Shown here piece after piece: positions 43,616 to 51,996 of a DNA stretch of 64,000 nucleotides (position 1 is its first letter; every line of letters begins with the position of its first letter). The notes beneath the pieces are model-generated. The model had not been told where the DNA came from, did no database searches, and saw only the letters and a list, made by a program, of their open reading frames with translations. Origin of the DNA: Rhizobiales bacterium GAS188 (GTDB taxonomy: Bacteria > Pseudomonadota > Alphaproteobacteria > Rhizobiales > Beijerinckiaceae). Location: the NCBI GenBank assembly GCA_900104855.1, contig FNSS01000001.1, positions 1,612,001 through 1,676,000 of the forward strand, given 5' to 3'. The position numbers and the translations under genes are program-made.

Positions 43616-44058
43616 GTGCCGGACAAGCCGTCGATACTGCTGTCGGCGCTGCCGCCGACCAGGGAACAGAAATGGCTCGCGCTGACGATAAGTTGGCAGC
43701 GCAGCTTGCGATGGTCTCGGCGCATCGAGGGCAGCTGCAGCAGGTCATCTTGAATGTGGTCAATAACGCAGCCGACGCAATGCGCGCCGTTACGGATCGC
43801 GCCCGCGTGCTGAAGGTGAAGTCCGAAGCCCTGGGATCGGACGGCGTCGCCGTATCGGTCGAGGACTCGGGAACGGGCATAGACCCGATGAACATGGAGC
43901 GTGTCTTCGACGCCTTCTACACGACGAAGTCGCGCGGCGTGGGCATGGGGCTGGCGATCTGCCGCTCGATCGTCGAAGCTCATGGCGGGACCCTGTCGGT
44001 GACACGGGGCGTGCCCTATGGTTCAGTCTTTCGCGTCGCGCTGCCAAATCACCGGTGA
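43616..44058 (+). pseudogene. Histidine kinase gene with a large internal deletion
   Basis: A GTG at 43616 with AGGGGGA upstream starts PDKPSILLSALPPTREQKWLALT, matching the N-terminus of the kinase at 44130 (PSLISTLPPSRTQERAALA). After about 25 codons the sequence jumps, in another frame, to KLAAQLAMVSAHRGQLQQVILNVVNNAADAMR. It continues through the ATP-binding domain with N, G and F boxes intact. The membrane sensor and the phosphoacceptor histidine are gone. It is a decayed tandem copy of the next gene, close to the IS end at 43454. Confidence 0.8.
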
Positions 44059-44129
44059 GGCTACAGCCTCTGCCGGCCTGAGAGCCTGGGGCCTGACGAG
44101 GCTGTCGAGACGGAGGAGGTAAGGGCTCT

Positions 44130-45752
44130 ATGCCAGAAGGCAAACTGCCATCGCTGATCTCCACTCTGCCGCCCAGTCGAACGCAAGAACGGGCGGCGCT
44201 CGCGGTCGCGTTGCTCCTGCTTGCCCTGTTTTTCGGGGTTCTGCCGTTCGCACATGTGCGTTTGGCTCAACTCGACGTGTTCCTTCCCATAGCCGCAACG
44301 ATCATGTTCCTGAACGATTCAATCACTGCAAGTTTGTTGTATGCGCATTTTGCGGTTCTGCGCTCGCGTGCATTGTTGGTCCTCGCCAGTGGATATCTCT
44401 TCACCGCGCTCGTTGTCGTCTGCTACGCACTCACCTTTCCGGGGGCCTTCGCACCGGCCGGCCTGCTCGGCGCGGGCCTGCAAACACCGGGCTGGCTCTT
44501 CGGGGTCTGGCATATGGGGCTGCCTACGACCATCATCGCGTATGTACTCCTGCGAGTTGCCCCTGCCAGAATGCAGCTGATCCGCGGCGCGGCCCCGATT
44601 GTCATTCTCGCAAGCATCGCCGTGGTCATCGTTCTGGTGTGCGGCGTAACCTGGTTCGTCACGGTGCACGAGGACATGCTGCCGGCACTCGTGCTGAACA
44701 TCACGGATCAGGCCGGCACTGTACACATCGTTTCGGCCGTCATGCTGACTCTTTGTGCGACCGCTTTTGTATTGCTTCTGTTTTTCCGACGCTCAATGCT
44801 CGACCTATGGCTTCTCCTCGTGTCGCTGGGATGGCTTTTGTCATCGATATTGATCAACCTTGTCGGCTACCGCTTCGATGTCGCCTGGTATGCCAACCGG
44901 ATATTCGCAATCGCCTCGGCAAGTTTTGTCTTGTTCGTGCTGCTTGCGGAATCGACCATGCTCTACGCTCGGCTGGCGTTGGCTTTCCTCGCGCAGCAGC
45001 GCGAGCGCGAGGGGCGGCTGATGTCCATGGACGCCATGTCGGCGGCAATCGCGCATGAGATCAAGCAGCCCTTGGGAGCTATAGTGGCGAACGCCGGCGC
45101 GGGCTTGCGCTGGCTCACGAGGACGCCTCCGAGCTTCGACCGACTTCGAGACACATTCAATTATATTTCTGCCGATGGTCATCGGGCGAGCGAGGTGATT
45201 CAAGCCGTCCGAGCGATGTTTGCCCAAGACGAGCAGGTAAGATCGACACTCGATGCGAATGAGCTTGTCCGAGAGACCGTCTCAATCGTAGGCGGGGAGC
45301 TGGACGCGGCAAGGATAGCCGTTCAACTGGAATTGGCTGCCGAACTTCCTTTGGTGTCGGCGCACAGAGGTCAGCTGCAGCAAGTCATCTTGAACCTCGT
45401 TACCAATGCTGGGGATGCGATGCGTGCCGCCGCGGATCGTGCGCGCGTCCTCAAGATGAAATCCGAGACAGTCGACCTTGATCATATTGCAATATTGGTC
45501 GAAGATACCGGACCGGGCATAGACCCAAAGAATTTGGAGCGTGTCTTCGAAGCATTCTACACGACGAAGTCTCGGGGAACGGGCATGGGCTTGGCGATCT
45601 GCAGATCGATCGTCGAAGCTCATGGAGGAACGTTGTCGGTCTCACCGGCCGCGCCTCACGGCTCTGTATTTCGCATGACTCTGCCCTGCAACGCCTATAC
45701 GGCGGTCGACACGGTGGAGAAGATGCGGATCGAGGGCGTCGCCCATCGTTGA
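44130..45752 (+). CDS. MASE4-type membrane sensor histidine kinase
   Basis: A 540-residue kinase. Residues 25-270 form about eight membrane helices resembling the MASE4 integral sensor domain (LPFAHVRLAQLDVFLPIAATIMFLNDSITASLLY). The HisKA motif SAAIAHEIKQPLGAI has His309. The ATPase domain has the N box NLVTNAGDAM, G1 VEDTGPGID, F box FEAFYTTKSRGTGMGL and G2 GGTLSVSP. The helix-sensor plus HEIKQP H-box type commonly pairs with FixJ-like regulators, and one follows 18 bases downstream. The signal is unknown; membrane-embedded sensing of a lipophilic or redox cue is possible. Confidence 0.92.
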   Translation: MPEGKLPSLISTLPPSRTQERAALAVALLLLALFFGVLPFAHVRLAQLDVFLPIAATIMFLNDSITASLLYAHFAVLRSRALLVLASGYLFTALVVVCYALTFPGAFAPAGLLGAGLQTPGWLFGVWHMGLPTTIIAYVLLRVAPARMQLIRGAAPIVILASIAVVIVLVCGVTWFVTVHEDMLPALVLNITDQAGTVHIVSAVMLTLCATAFVLLLFFRRSMLDLWLLLVSLGWLLSSILINLVGYRFDVAWYANRIFAIASASFVLFVLLAESTMLYARLALAFLAQQREREGRLMSMDAMSAAIAHEIKQPLGAIVANAGAGLRWLTRTPPSFDRLRDTFNYISADGHRASEVIQAVRAMFAQDEQVRSTLDANELVRETVSIVGGELDAARIAVQLELAAELPLVSAHRGQLQQVILNLVTNAGDAMRAAADRARVLKMKSETVDLDHIAILVEDTGPGIDPKNLERVFEAFYTTKSRGTGMGLAICRSIVEAHGGTLSVSPAAPHGSVFRMTLPCNAYTAVDTVEKMRIEGVAHR

Positions 45753-45770
45753 GGTCGCCTGGACAGCGTG

Positions 45771-46430
45771 ATGAACAACAAACATGCCGCTCCGCAGCCT
45801 AGAGTTTTCGTCGTCGACGACGATGAGTCCATGCGCAAGGCGCTAAGCAATCTCATCCAATCCGTAGGGCTGGAGGTGCAGACCTTCGCGTTGGCACCGG
45901 AGTTCCTGGCGATCGAGCTGCCGGACGCGCCCTGTTGCTTGATCCTCGATGTGAGGCTGCCCGGGGTGAGCGGTTTGGATTTTCAGGTGAAGCTCGCCAC
46001 CGCGAAGATCGGCATCCCGATCATCTTCATCACCGCGCATGGCGACATTCCCATGAGCGTGCGGGCCATGAAGGCCGGCGCGATCGAGTTCCTGACGAAG
46101 CCATTCCGCGACCAGGATCTCTTGGACGCCATTCAAGTCGCGCTCGATCGCGACAGGACGCGGCACGAGAGCGAGCACGTCGTCTCTGTGCTGCGGGAGA
46201 GGTTTCGGGCATTGACCCCACGCGAGCAGGAGGTCATGGCCTGCGTCACACAGGGTCTCTTGAACAAGCAGATTGCCGGGGAAATCGGCATCACGGAGAA
46301 CACCGTCAAGGTGCACAGGGGGAACGTTACACGCAAGATGGGGGCGAAATCGCTTGCCGAGCTCGTAAGAATGGCGGACGCCCTGGGAATTCGGCGCGCA
46401 AGGTCTCGAAGGCCTAATCACTTGGTGTAA
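45771..46430 (+). CDS. FixJ/NarL-type response regulator
   Basis: A 219-residue regulator. The receiver domain (1-120) has acidic pocket DDDE, phosphoacceptor Asp60 in LILDVRLPG, Thr in FITAHGD and Lys in FLTKPF. The LuxR-type helix-turn-helix (155-215) reads LTPREQEVMACVTQGLLNKQIAGEIGITENTVKVHRGNVTRKMGAKSLAELVRMA. A GTG three bases upstream could add one residue. It is the cognate partner of the kinase at 44130 and probably the transcriptional output for the island. Confidence 0.93.
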   Translation: MNNKHAAPQPRVFVVDDDESMRKALSNLIQSVGLEVQTFALAPEFLAIELPDAPCCLILDVRLPGVSGLDFQVKLATAKIGIPIIFITAHGDIPMSVRAMKAGAIEFLTKPFRDQDLLDAIQVALDRDRTRHESEHVVSVLRERFRALTPREQEVMACVTQGLLNKQIAGEIGITENTVKVHRGNVTRKMGAKSLAELVRMADALGIRRARSRRPNHLV

Positions 46431-46523
46431 TTTCATTAACCCCTACTGGTAATCGCCCCGCACCCGATTACACTTGCTTCCCCGCAACGCGTGTCTACTT
46501 TGACTTCGCCAAAGGACATCCGC

Positions 46524-46901
46524 GTGACGAATCTCGCCCTCATCTCGATTGTCGACGACGACGCATCGTTCAGGCGGGCGACGGCGAGTTTCGTCCAGTC
46601 GCTCGGCTATGACGTGGCGGTCTTCGAGACTGCCGAAGAGTTCCTTAGGTCCGAACAGCTCGACGTCACGATCTGCCTGATCTGCGACTTGCACATGCCG
46701 GGCATGAGCGGCATCGAGCTGCAGAATGAGCTGCGTTCTCAACGCTATACCCTGCCGATCATCTTCATCACCGCCTACGGCGAATCGAAGATGCGGGGAC
46801 AAGCGCTGGCCGCCGGCGCGCTCGGCTTTTTCGACAAGCCGTTCCACGAGCAGGAGCTGATATCCTGCCTCGAGCGGGTGTCGCCTAGCCCGAGAGCTTG
46901 A
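46524..46901 (+). CDS. Single-domain receiver protein
   Basis: A 125-residue stand-alone receiver: acidic pocket VDDDASF, phosphoacceptor Asp55 in LICDLHMPG, FITAYGE and FFDKPF. No output domain is present. GTG 46524 with AAGGA about 8 bases upstream is preferred over GTG 46491. Its sequence resembles FixJ-type receivers, including the FVQSLGYDVAVFETAEEFL helix. It probably competes for, or relays, phosphate from the neighbouring kinase. Confidence 0.88.
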   Translation: MTNLALISIVDDDASFRRATASFVQSLGYDVAVFETAEEFLRSEQLDVTICLICDLHMPGMSGIELQNELRSQRYTLPIIFITAYGESKMRGQALAAGALGFFDKPFHEQELISCLERVSPSPRA

Positions 46902-47233
46902 TCCGCGAGACTCGCGGCGCAGTGAAGCACGCGCAGGCTGGCTGCCAAGGGGCCGCTTCTGTCTGCCAGAAGACTTGAGGGTCAAGCGCTCTCTCAGCCT
47001 AAACTTTGTAATTAGTGTCCTAAACGTTGAGATGGCTGGGCCTCCCTCATTGTGGAATGGCGTCGTCGTAAGCCAGTCCTCTAATGTCCTCCCTAAGAAA
47101 TAAAGGAAGAACAGGCTGAGAGCACGTCATGCGTGCTCGAAGACCGGCGACGGCGGAGGCGAGCGACGGATCATGCCGTCGCGCTCACTTCCATCAACGC
47201 GGTCGGCCTGCTTGGTAACGGAGGGAGTGCATC
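46902..47233. other. Regulatory-looking intergenic region before the sulfatase operon
   Basis: About 330 bases with no supported gene. It contains an inverted repeat at 47120-47138 (GAGCACG-N5-CGTGCTC) and two TAATGTCC/TAGTGTCC-like words (near 47013 and 47082) that could be regulator boxes for the FixJ-type protein. It is the natural promoter region for the genes from 47234 onward. No T-tract terminator was found after the receiver gene. Confidence 0.45.
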
Positions 47234-47794
47234 ATGACGATCAAGACATTGCTGGCGGCGTTGGCGCTCGCGTCCTTGCCGCTTGCCGTCCCGGGCGTGA
47301 AGGCCGAGCAGGGTGAAGCATCCCGCTTGGCCTCCGTCATCAGCCAGCGGGCATGGGCCGGGGACGGCACCCAGATCGCGATCGATCACCTGCCCGGTGA
47401 GCATCATCCTTTCTTTGCGTATTTCAGGGGTAGAGCAGGCTTCGCCTATCGCGGCGGCTATGGGCGCCGCGGCTTCGCTTATCGCGGCGCAGGCGTCGGA
47501 CGATATGGCGGCCGTTACGCGTATCGGGGAGGCGTCGCCGTTGGCCCGCGTGGCGCAGTAGCTTGGCGCGGAGGGGCCGTGGCGTTCCGAAGGCCGGTGC
47601 TGGTCGGCGGCATCTATCGCCCCTACGGGGCATATTGGGGAGCAGGCGGCGCCATCGCGGCCGGAGCGGCGATCGGCTTCGTGACCGCGGCGACAGCGGC
47701 CGCCTGGGCCGGCGCGCCGCCGAGCCCTGGCTATTGCTGGTACTACACCGATGCCTCCCGCACTCGCGGCTTCTGGGACGTTTGCCCGCAATAG
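47234..47794 (+). CDS. Exported Gly/Arg/Tyr-rich protein
   Basis: A 186-residue protein with signal peptide MTIKTLLAALALASLPLAVPGVKA. The middle (65-115) is low complexity, with repeated RGG, YRGG and FAYRG units. It ends in a hydrophobic Gly/Ala stretch (GAGGAIAAGAAIGFVTAATAAAWAG) and a Cys-containing YCWYYTDASRTRGFWDVCPQ. The final motif is common in small rhizobial exported proteins of unknown role. It precedes the formylglycine-generating enzyme by 30 bases and may be the first gene of that operon. Confidence 0.7.
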   Translation: MTIKTLLAALALASLPLAVPGVKAEQGEASRLASVISQRAWAGDGTQIAIDHLPGEHHPFFAYFRGRAGFAYRGGYGRRGFAYRGAGVGRYGGRYAYRGGVAVGPRGAVAWRGGAVAFRRPVLVGGIYRPYGAYWGAGGAIAAGAAIGFVTAATAAAWAGAPPSPGYCWYYTDASRTRGFWDVCPQ

Positions 47795-47824
47795 GCACAA
47801 CCATCCACAGGGGGAGCAACGACA

Positions 47825-48823
47825 ATGCTCGAGACTGTATCCCACGCCGGTCCGGAAGCCCCCGCGGCTCCGCTAAGACACGCGATTCCGGCCGACATGG
47901 TTGCGATCCCCGGCGGCAGCTTCCGCATGGGATCGGACCACCATTATCCGGAGGAGGCGCCCGTCCATCGCGTGACGGTGGACAGCTTCTGGATCGACCC
48001 CACGCCGGTGACGAACCGTGAGTTCCGCAGATTCGTCAACGCCACCGGCCACGTCACCTTTGCGGAAATCAAGCCTGACACCAGGGACTATCCCGGCGCG
48101 CTGCCGCATATGCTCAAGGCCGGCTCGCTCGTCTTCACGGAGCCGAAGCAGCCAGTGGACCTACGAGATTGGGGACAATGGTGGCAGTTCAAGTTCGGCG
48201 CGAACTGGCGCAGGCCCTATGGACCGCGCTCATCGATCAGCGGGCTCGACGACCACCCGGTCGTCCACATCGCCTATCGCGACGCAGAGGCCTATGCGCG
48301 CTGGGCCGGCAAAGAGCTGCCGACCGAGGCCGAATGGGAGTTGGCGGCGCGCGGCGGGCTCGACGGAGCCGAGTTCGCCTGGGGCGATGAACTCATGCCT
48401 GGCGGCAAGCCCATGGCGAATACCTGGCAGGGGGCGTTCCCGCAGGAGAATTTGGTAACCGACGGGTACGCCCGCACCTCTCCGGTGACTGCGTTCCCCG
48501 CGAACGGCTACGGCGTCTACGACATGATCGGCAATGTCTGGGAATGGACGACCGATTGGTGGTCGACCCGGCACCAGGCCGAAGCGCCCAAGGCCTGCTG
48601 CGTCCCAATCAACCCGCGCGGCGGCCCCGAGAGCGACAGCTTCGATCCTTGCCAGCCGCAGATTCGCATTCCGCGCAAGGTGCTCAAGGGCGGATCGCAT
48701 CTCTGCGCGCCGAATTACTGCCGCCGCTACCGACCTGCGGCGCGCCACGCCGAGGCAGTCGACACCTCGACCAGCCACGTCGGGTTCCGATGCATCGTCA
48801 GAAAGGGAGCGAACCATGAGTGA
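47825..48823 (+). CDS. Formylglycine-generating enzyme (sulfatase-maturing)
   Basis: A 332-residue FGE/SUMF1-family oxidase that converts the active-site cysteine of sulfatases to formylglycine in the cytoplasm. The start PADMVAIPGGSFRMGSDHHYPEEAPVHRVTVDSFWIDPTPVTNREF is diagnostic, as are ELPTEAEWELAARGG and NVWEWTTDWW. The C-terminal KGGSHLCAPNYCRRYRPAARH contains the copper-binding catalytic cysteine pair (Cys294 and Cys299). Its stop codon overlaps the ATG of the sulfatase by 8 bases, strongly implying that the neighbour is its substrate. Confidence 0.94.
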   Translation: MLETVSHAGPEAPAAPLRHAIPADMVAIPGGSFRMGSDHHYPEEAPVHRVTVDSFWIDPTPVTNREFRRFVNATGHVTFAEIKPDTRDYPGALPHMLKAGSLVFTEPKQPVDLRDWGQWWQFKFGANWRRPYGPRSSISGLDDHPVVHIAYRDAEAYARWAGKELPTEAEWELAARGGLDGAEFAWGDELMPGGKPMANTWQGAFPQENLVTDGYARTSPVTAFPANGYGVYDMIGNVWEWTTDWWSTRHQAEAPKACCVPINPRGGPESDSFDPCQPQIRIPRKVLKGGSHLCAPNYCRRYRPAARHAEAVDTSTSHVGFRCIVRKGANHE

Positions 48824-50519
48824 CCGATGTGAGGAAAACGATGCTCCTCGCTTCAGGAGTGCCGGGCCGCAGGCGCAAAGCCTCAGCCGCCGCAACATTT
48901 TGCTGACCGGCACGACCTTTGCGGCAGCCTCGGCGCTGAGCTCCGTCAGCGCAACCCGGCCCGCGCAGGCGCAACAGGCGCCGGCGCCCGCTGGAGGAAG
49001 CAAGCCCAACATCCTCGTCATCATGGGCGACGATATCGGCCTGACAAATGTGAGCGCGTATTCGATGGGGCTCATGGGCTATCGCACGCCGAACATCGAC
49101 CGCGTCGCCAAGGAAGGCATGATCTTCACCGACTACTACGCCGAGCAGAGCTGCACGGCGGGGCGATCGAGCTTCATCACCGGACAGGCGACGTTACGCA
49201 CCGGCCTTTCCAAGGTCGGTATCCCCGGCTCTCCGATCGGCCTTCAGGCGCGTGATATCACCATCGCCGAGGCGCTCAAGCCGCTCGGTTACGCGACGGG
49301 GCAGTTCGGGAAGAACCATCTCGGTGACCGCAACGAGTACCTGCCTACAGTTCATGGCTTCGACGAATTCCTCGGCAACCTCTATCATCTCAACGCCGAG
49401 GAAGACCCGGAAACCTTCAACTATCCGAGAGACCCCAAGTTCAAGGAGCTGTTCGGTCCGCGTGGCGTTCTGCGCTGCAAGGCAACGGATGTCGACGATC
49501 CGACCGAGCAGCCGCGCTGGGGTAGGGTCGGCAAGCAGACGATCGAGGATACTGGTCCGCTGACCAGAAAGCGGATGGAAACGATCGACGACGAGACCTC
49601 TGCGGCCGCCATGGATTTCATGGATCGGCAGGTCAAGGCCAACAAGCCGTTCTTCTGTTGGATGAACACCACACGCATGCACTTTCGAACGCATGTGCGG
49701 GCCGAGCATCGCGACCAGCCGGGGCTGACCGCACGGACCGAATATGCCGACGGAATGATCGAGCATGACGGCACGGTCGGCTCCCTGCTTAGGAAGCTCG
49801 ACGAACTCGGCATCGTCAACAACACGATCGTCATCTACACGACCGATAATGGCCCGCACGAAAATTCCTGGCCAGACGGTGCCATGACCCCGTTCCGGAG
49901 CGAGAAGGCCACGAATTGGGAGGGAGCGTTCCGGGTGCCGTGCATGATCCGGTGGCCGGGCCATATTGAAGCAGGCGAAGTTTCGAACGAGATCGTCAGC
50001 GGGCACGACTGGTTTCCGACCCTGCTCGCCGCGGCCGGTGAGCCCGAGATCAAGAACAAGTTGCTCACGGGGTACACCGCCGTCGGGAAGACGTTCAAGG
50101 TGCATGTCGACGGCTATAACCAGCTTCCCTACCTCGCGGGGCAGGAGGCGAAAGGGGCTCGCGAAGGGTTTTTCTACTTCAACGACGACGGCGACCTGGT
50201 GAGCCTGCGCTACGCGAACTGGAAAGTTGTGTTCGCGGAGCAGCGCGCGGCGGGAACACTGGCGGTATGGGGAGAGCCGTTCACGAAGCTCCGTATGCCC
50301 AAACTATACGACCTGCACGCTGATCCCTTCGAGCGAGCTGACATTATTTCGAACACCTACTGGGACTGGGTCCTCGATCACGGCTACATCATGGCCGGTG
50401 CGCAGGCCGGTGTTGCGCAATTCCTGGCGACGTTCAAGGAGTTCCCGCCCAGCCAGCGCGCGGCCTCGTTCACCATCGATCAAGTGATGGAGAAGCTCAA
50501 GGAGAGCATCGGCGACTGA
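48816..50519 (+). CDS. Tat-exported sulfatase
   Basis: A 567-residue sulfatase. A Tat leader (SLSRRNILLTGTTFAAASALSSV) directs folded export. The metal-binding aspartates are in NILVIMGDDIG (72-73). The modification motif is C-T-A-G-R (Cys113 in QSCTAGRSSFITG), a C-x-A-x-R cysteine-type site that needs FGE. Further family blocks are GKNHLGD, YTTDNGPHENSWPDG and GHDWFPTLL. The N-terminus overlaps the FGE gene by 8 bases. Cytoplasmic maturation before Tat export fits. The sulfate ester hydrolysed is unknown. Confidence 0.94.
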   Translation: MSDRCEENDAPRFRSAGPQAQSLSRRNILLTGTTFAAASALSSVSATRPAQAQQAPAPAGGSKPNILVIMGDDIGLTNVSAYSMGLMGYRTPNIDRVAKEGMIFTDYYAEQSCTAGRSSFITGQATLRTGLSKVGIPGSPIGLQARDITIAEALKPLGYATGQFGKNHLGDRNEYLPTVHGFDEFLGNLYHLNAEEDPETFNYPRDPKFKELFGPRGVLRCKATDVDDPTEQPRWGRVGKQTIEDTGPLTRKRMETIDDETSAAAMDFMDRQVKANKPFFCWMNTTRMHFRTHVRAEHRDQPGLTARTEYADGMIEHDGTVGSLLRKLDELGIVNNTIVIYTTDNGPHENSWPDGAMTPFRSEKATNWEGAFRVPCMIRWPGHIEAGEVSNEIVSGHDWFPTLLAAAGEPEIKNKLLTGYTAVGKTFKVHVDGYNQLPYLAGQEAKGAREGFFYFNDDGDLVSLRYANWKVVFAEQRAAGTLAVWGEPFTKLRMPKLYDLHADPFERADIISNTYWDWVLDHGYIMAGAQAGVAQFLATFKEFPPSQRAASFTIDQVMEKLKESIGD

Positions 50520-50532
50520 GATCCTGACCATC

Positions 50533-50561
50533 GCGCTGGCCGGCAAAATACCGGCCAGCGC
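50533..50561 (+). terminator. Perfect 11-bp hairpin between sulfatase and DUF3302 genes
   Basis: GCGCTGGCCGG (50533-50543) and CCGGCCAGCGC (50551-50561) pair perfectly around CAAAATA, 14 bases after the sulfatase stop and 22 bases before the next ATG. No T-run follows. It may stabilise the upstream mRNA end or reduce read-through rather than stop transcription. Confidence 0.55.
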
Positions 50562-50582
50562 TCCGTCTCAAGGGGTCACGCA

Positions 50583-50822
50583 ATGTCCTTCATCGACATC
50601 TTCGCTTGGATCGTGCTGCTCGTCGTCATTGCGACGCTGGTCGCAGTCTTCGTCGCGCTCGGGATCATGCCGGGGCGCATCGCGCGCAAGCGCGGGCATC
50701 CCTGGGCCCAGGCGGTGGCGGTCGGCAGCTGGGCGACCCTGATCTTCGGCTTCGTGTTCTGGCCGCTGGTGCTCATTTGGGCCTATGTCGACGCACCCGC
50801 CAAGCGGGAGGCGGCGAAATGA
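50583..50822 (+). CDS. DUF3302 (YiaW-like) small inner-membrane protein
   Basis: A 79-residue protein with two membrane helices (IFAWIVLLVVIATLVAVFVALGI and AVGSWATLIFGFVFWPLVLIWAYV) joined by a basic loop with GRIARKRGHPWAQA. The layout and sequence match DUF3302/YiaW. In enterobacteria the yiaW gene is paired with yiaV, an HlyD-type adaptor. The same pairing holds here: the TGA overlaps the ATG of the next gene (ATGA). Function is unproven but a joint envelope role with the adaptor is likely. Confidence 0.85.
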   Translation: MSFIDIFAWIVLLVVIATLVAVFVALGIMPGRIARKRGHPWAQAVAVGSWATLIFGFVFWPLVLIWAYVDAPAKREAAK

Positions 50823-51754
50823 TCGTCATCCTGCTCAATTCCTATATCGCGCTCCTCGCTTTGTTCGTCTGGCTGAGATTCATTCCCTTCAACCTGTTCT
50901 GGAAGCTGTCGCCGGCGGTCGTGGCCGCCGCCCTTCTCATCGGCCTGTTCATTCCGATGGGCTGGGGCGCGCCTTCTGGGCCGGCGGCGGTGATCCGCAA
51001 TTCGGTGCAGATCGTCCCCTCGGTCGCGGGTGAAGTCGTCGATGTGCCCGTCGTCGCGAACACGCCCGCCAAGGCGGGCGACGTGCTCTTCCGCATCGAC
51101 CCGACCACCTATCAGGCGCAAGTTCAGGCGATCGAGGCGCAGCTCAAATTGGCCGAGCTGCGGCTCGGCCAATACTCCGAGCTCCAGCGCCGCGACACGG
51201 GCCGCGCCTTCGACGTACAGCAGCGCGAATCCGAGGTCGACCAGCTGCGCGCGCAGCTCGACGGCGCGAAATGGAATCTCGACAAGACCACGGTGCGGGC
51301 GCCGGCCGACGGCTATGTCACCAATCTCGCCCTGCGCAAGGGCGCACGCGTCACGACGCTCGCCCCCGCGATGGCCTTCATCGACACTTCGGAATCCATC
51401 CTGGGCGTGGAGATCCCCCAGATCTATGCGCGCTATGTCGAAGCCGGCCAGCCGGTCGAGGTCACGTTCAAGATCAGGCCCGGCGAGGTCTACACCGCGA
51501 AGGTGGAGACCGTGCTGCAGGCGATCGCGACCGGCCAGGCCCAACCCGGCGGCCTCGCGGTCGCGCCGACCGGGATCGAGGCTGCGCCCTTCGTGGTCCG
51601 CATCAAGCTCGACGATCAGGACCTGGCGCGCAGCCTGCCGGCCGGCAGCACCGGTCTCGCAGCCATCTACACCGACCATGTCAAGGCGGCTCACGTCATC
51701 CGGAAGGTCGTCCTGCGGCAGACCGCCATTCTGAATTACGTGAACCCCTTCTGA
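50819..51754 (+). CDS. HlyD-family membrane fusion protein (YiaV-like)
   Basis: A 311-residue adaptor. Two N-terminal hydrophobic segments (MIVILLNSYIALLALFVWLRF and SPAVVAAALLIGLFIPMG) are followed by the lipoyl half-motif QIVPSVAGEVVDVPVVANTPAKAGDVLFRID and a short coiled coil (about 105-160). The second lipoyl half (TTVRAPADGYVTNLALRKGARV) and a beta-barrel follow. It is coupled to the DUF3302 gene. The last 17 codons and downstream bases recur at 55610-55700 in front of another DUF1254 gene. Confidence 0.9.
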   Translation: MIVILLNSYIALLALFVWLRFIPFNLFWKLSPAVVAAALLIGLFIPMGWGAPSGPAAVIRNSVQIVPSVAGEVVDVPVVANTPAKAGDVLFRIDPTTYQAQVQAIEAQLKLAELRLGQYSELQRRDTGRAFDVQQRESEVDQLRAQLDGAKWNLDKTTVRAPADGYVTNLALRKGARVTTLAPAMAFIDTSESILGVEIPQIYARYVEAGQPVEVTFKIRPGEVYTAKVETVLQAIATGQAQPGGLAVAPTGIEAAPFVVRIKLDDQDLARSLPAGSTGLAAIYTDHVKAAHVIRKVVLRQTAILNYVNPF

Positions 51755-51781
51755 GCGGGTCCGGCGGAAAGGGAGGAAGTC

Positions 51782-51940
51782 ATGAAGAGAACAGTCGTCG
51801 CAGCCTTGGCGCTCGTTTGCGCGGCACCCTTGACGCACGCGCAAACTTTCACCGCGGAAGACCTGACCCGCCGCACCATCGAGCGGCGCGCAGTGGAGGC
51901 GGCGATCTGGGGCATGCCACTCGTCAACACCGACGCGTAA
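51782..51940 (+). pseudogene. Truncated 5' end of a DUF1254 gene
   Basis: The frame encodes MKRTVVAALALVCAAPLTHAQ (signal peptide) then TFTAEDLTRRTIERRAVEAAIWGMPLVN and stops with TAA at 51938 after 52 codons. It matches the N-terminus of the complete gene at 55686 (RTVERRAVEAVIWGMPAVN). A good ribosome site (GGGAGG) remains, so a small exported peptide could still be made. The rest of the DUF1254/DUF1214 body is missing. Confidence 0.85.
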
Positions 51941-51996
51941 CAAAACTACGGTGATGTTCGTTAATTGCACGGTTTCCTCAATGACGGGAGGTCAAC

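Noticed and set aside
43303-44058. A single 251-codon protein spanning the IS left end and the kinase ATPase domain
   Set aside because: The first part reads through the IS left end and intergenic DNA with no start signal; only the last ~120 codons are kinase-like. Treated as the deleted kinase pseudogene.
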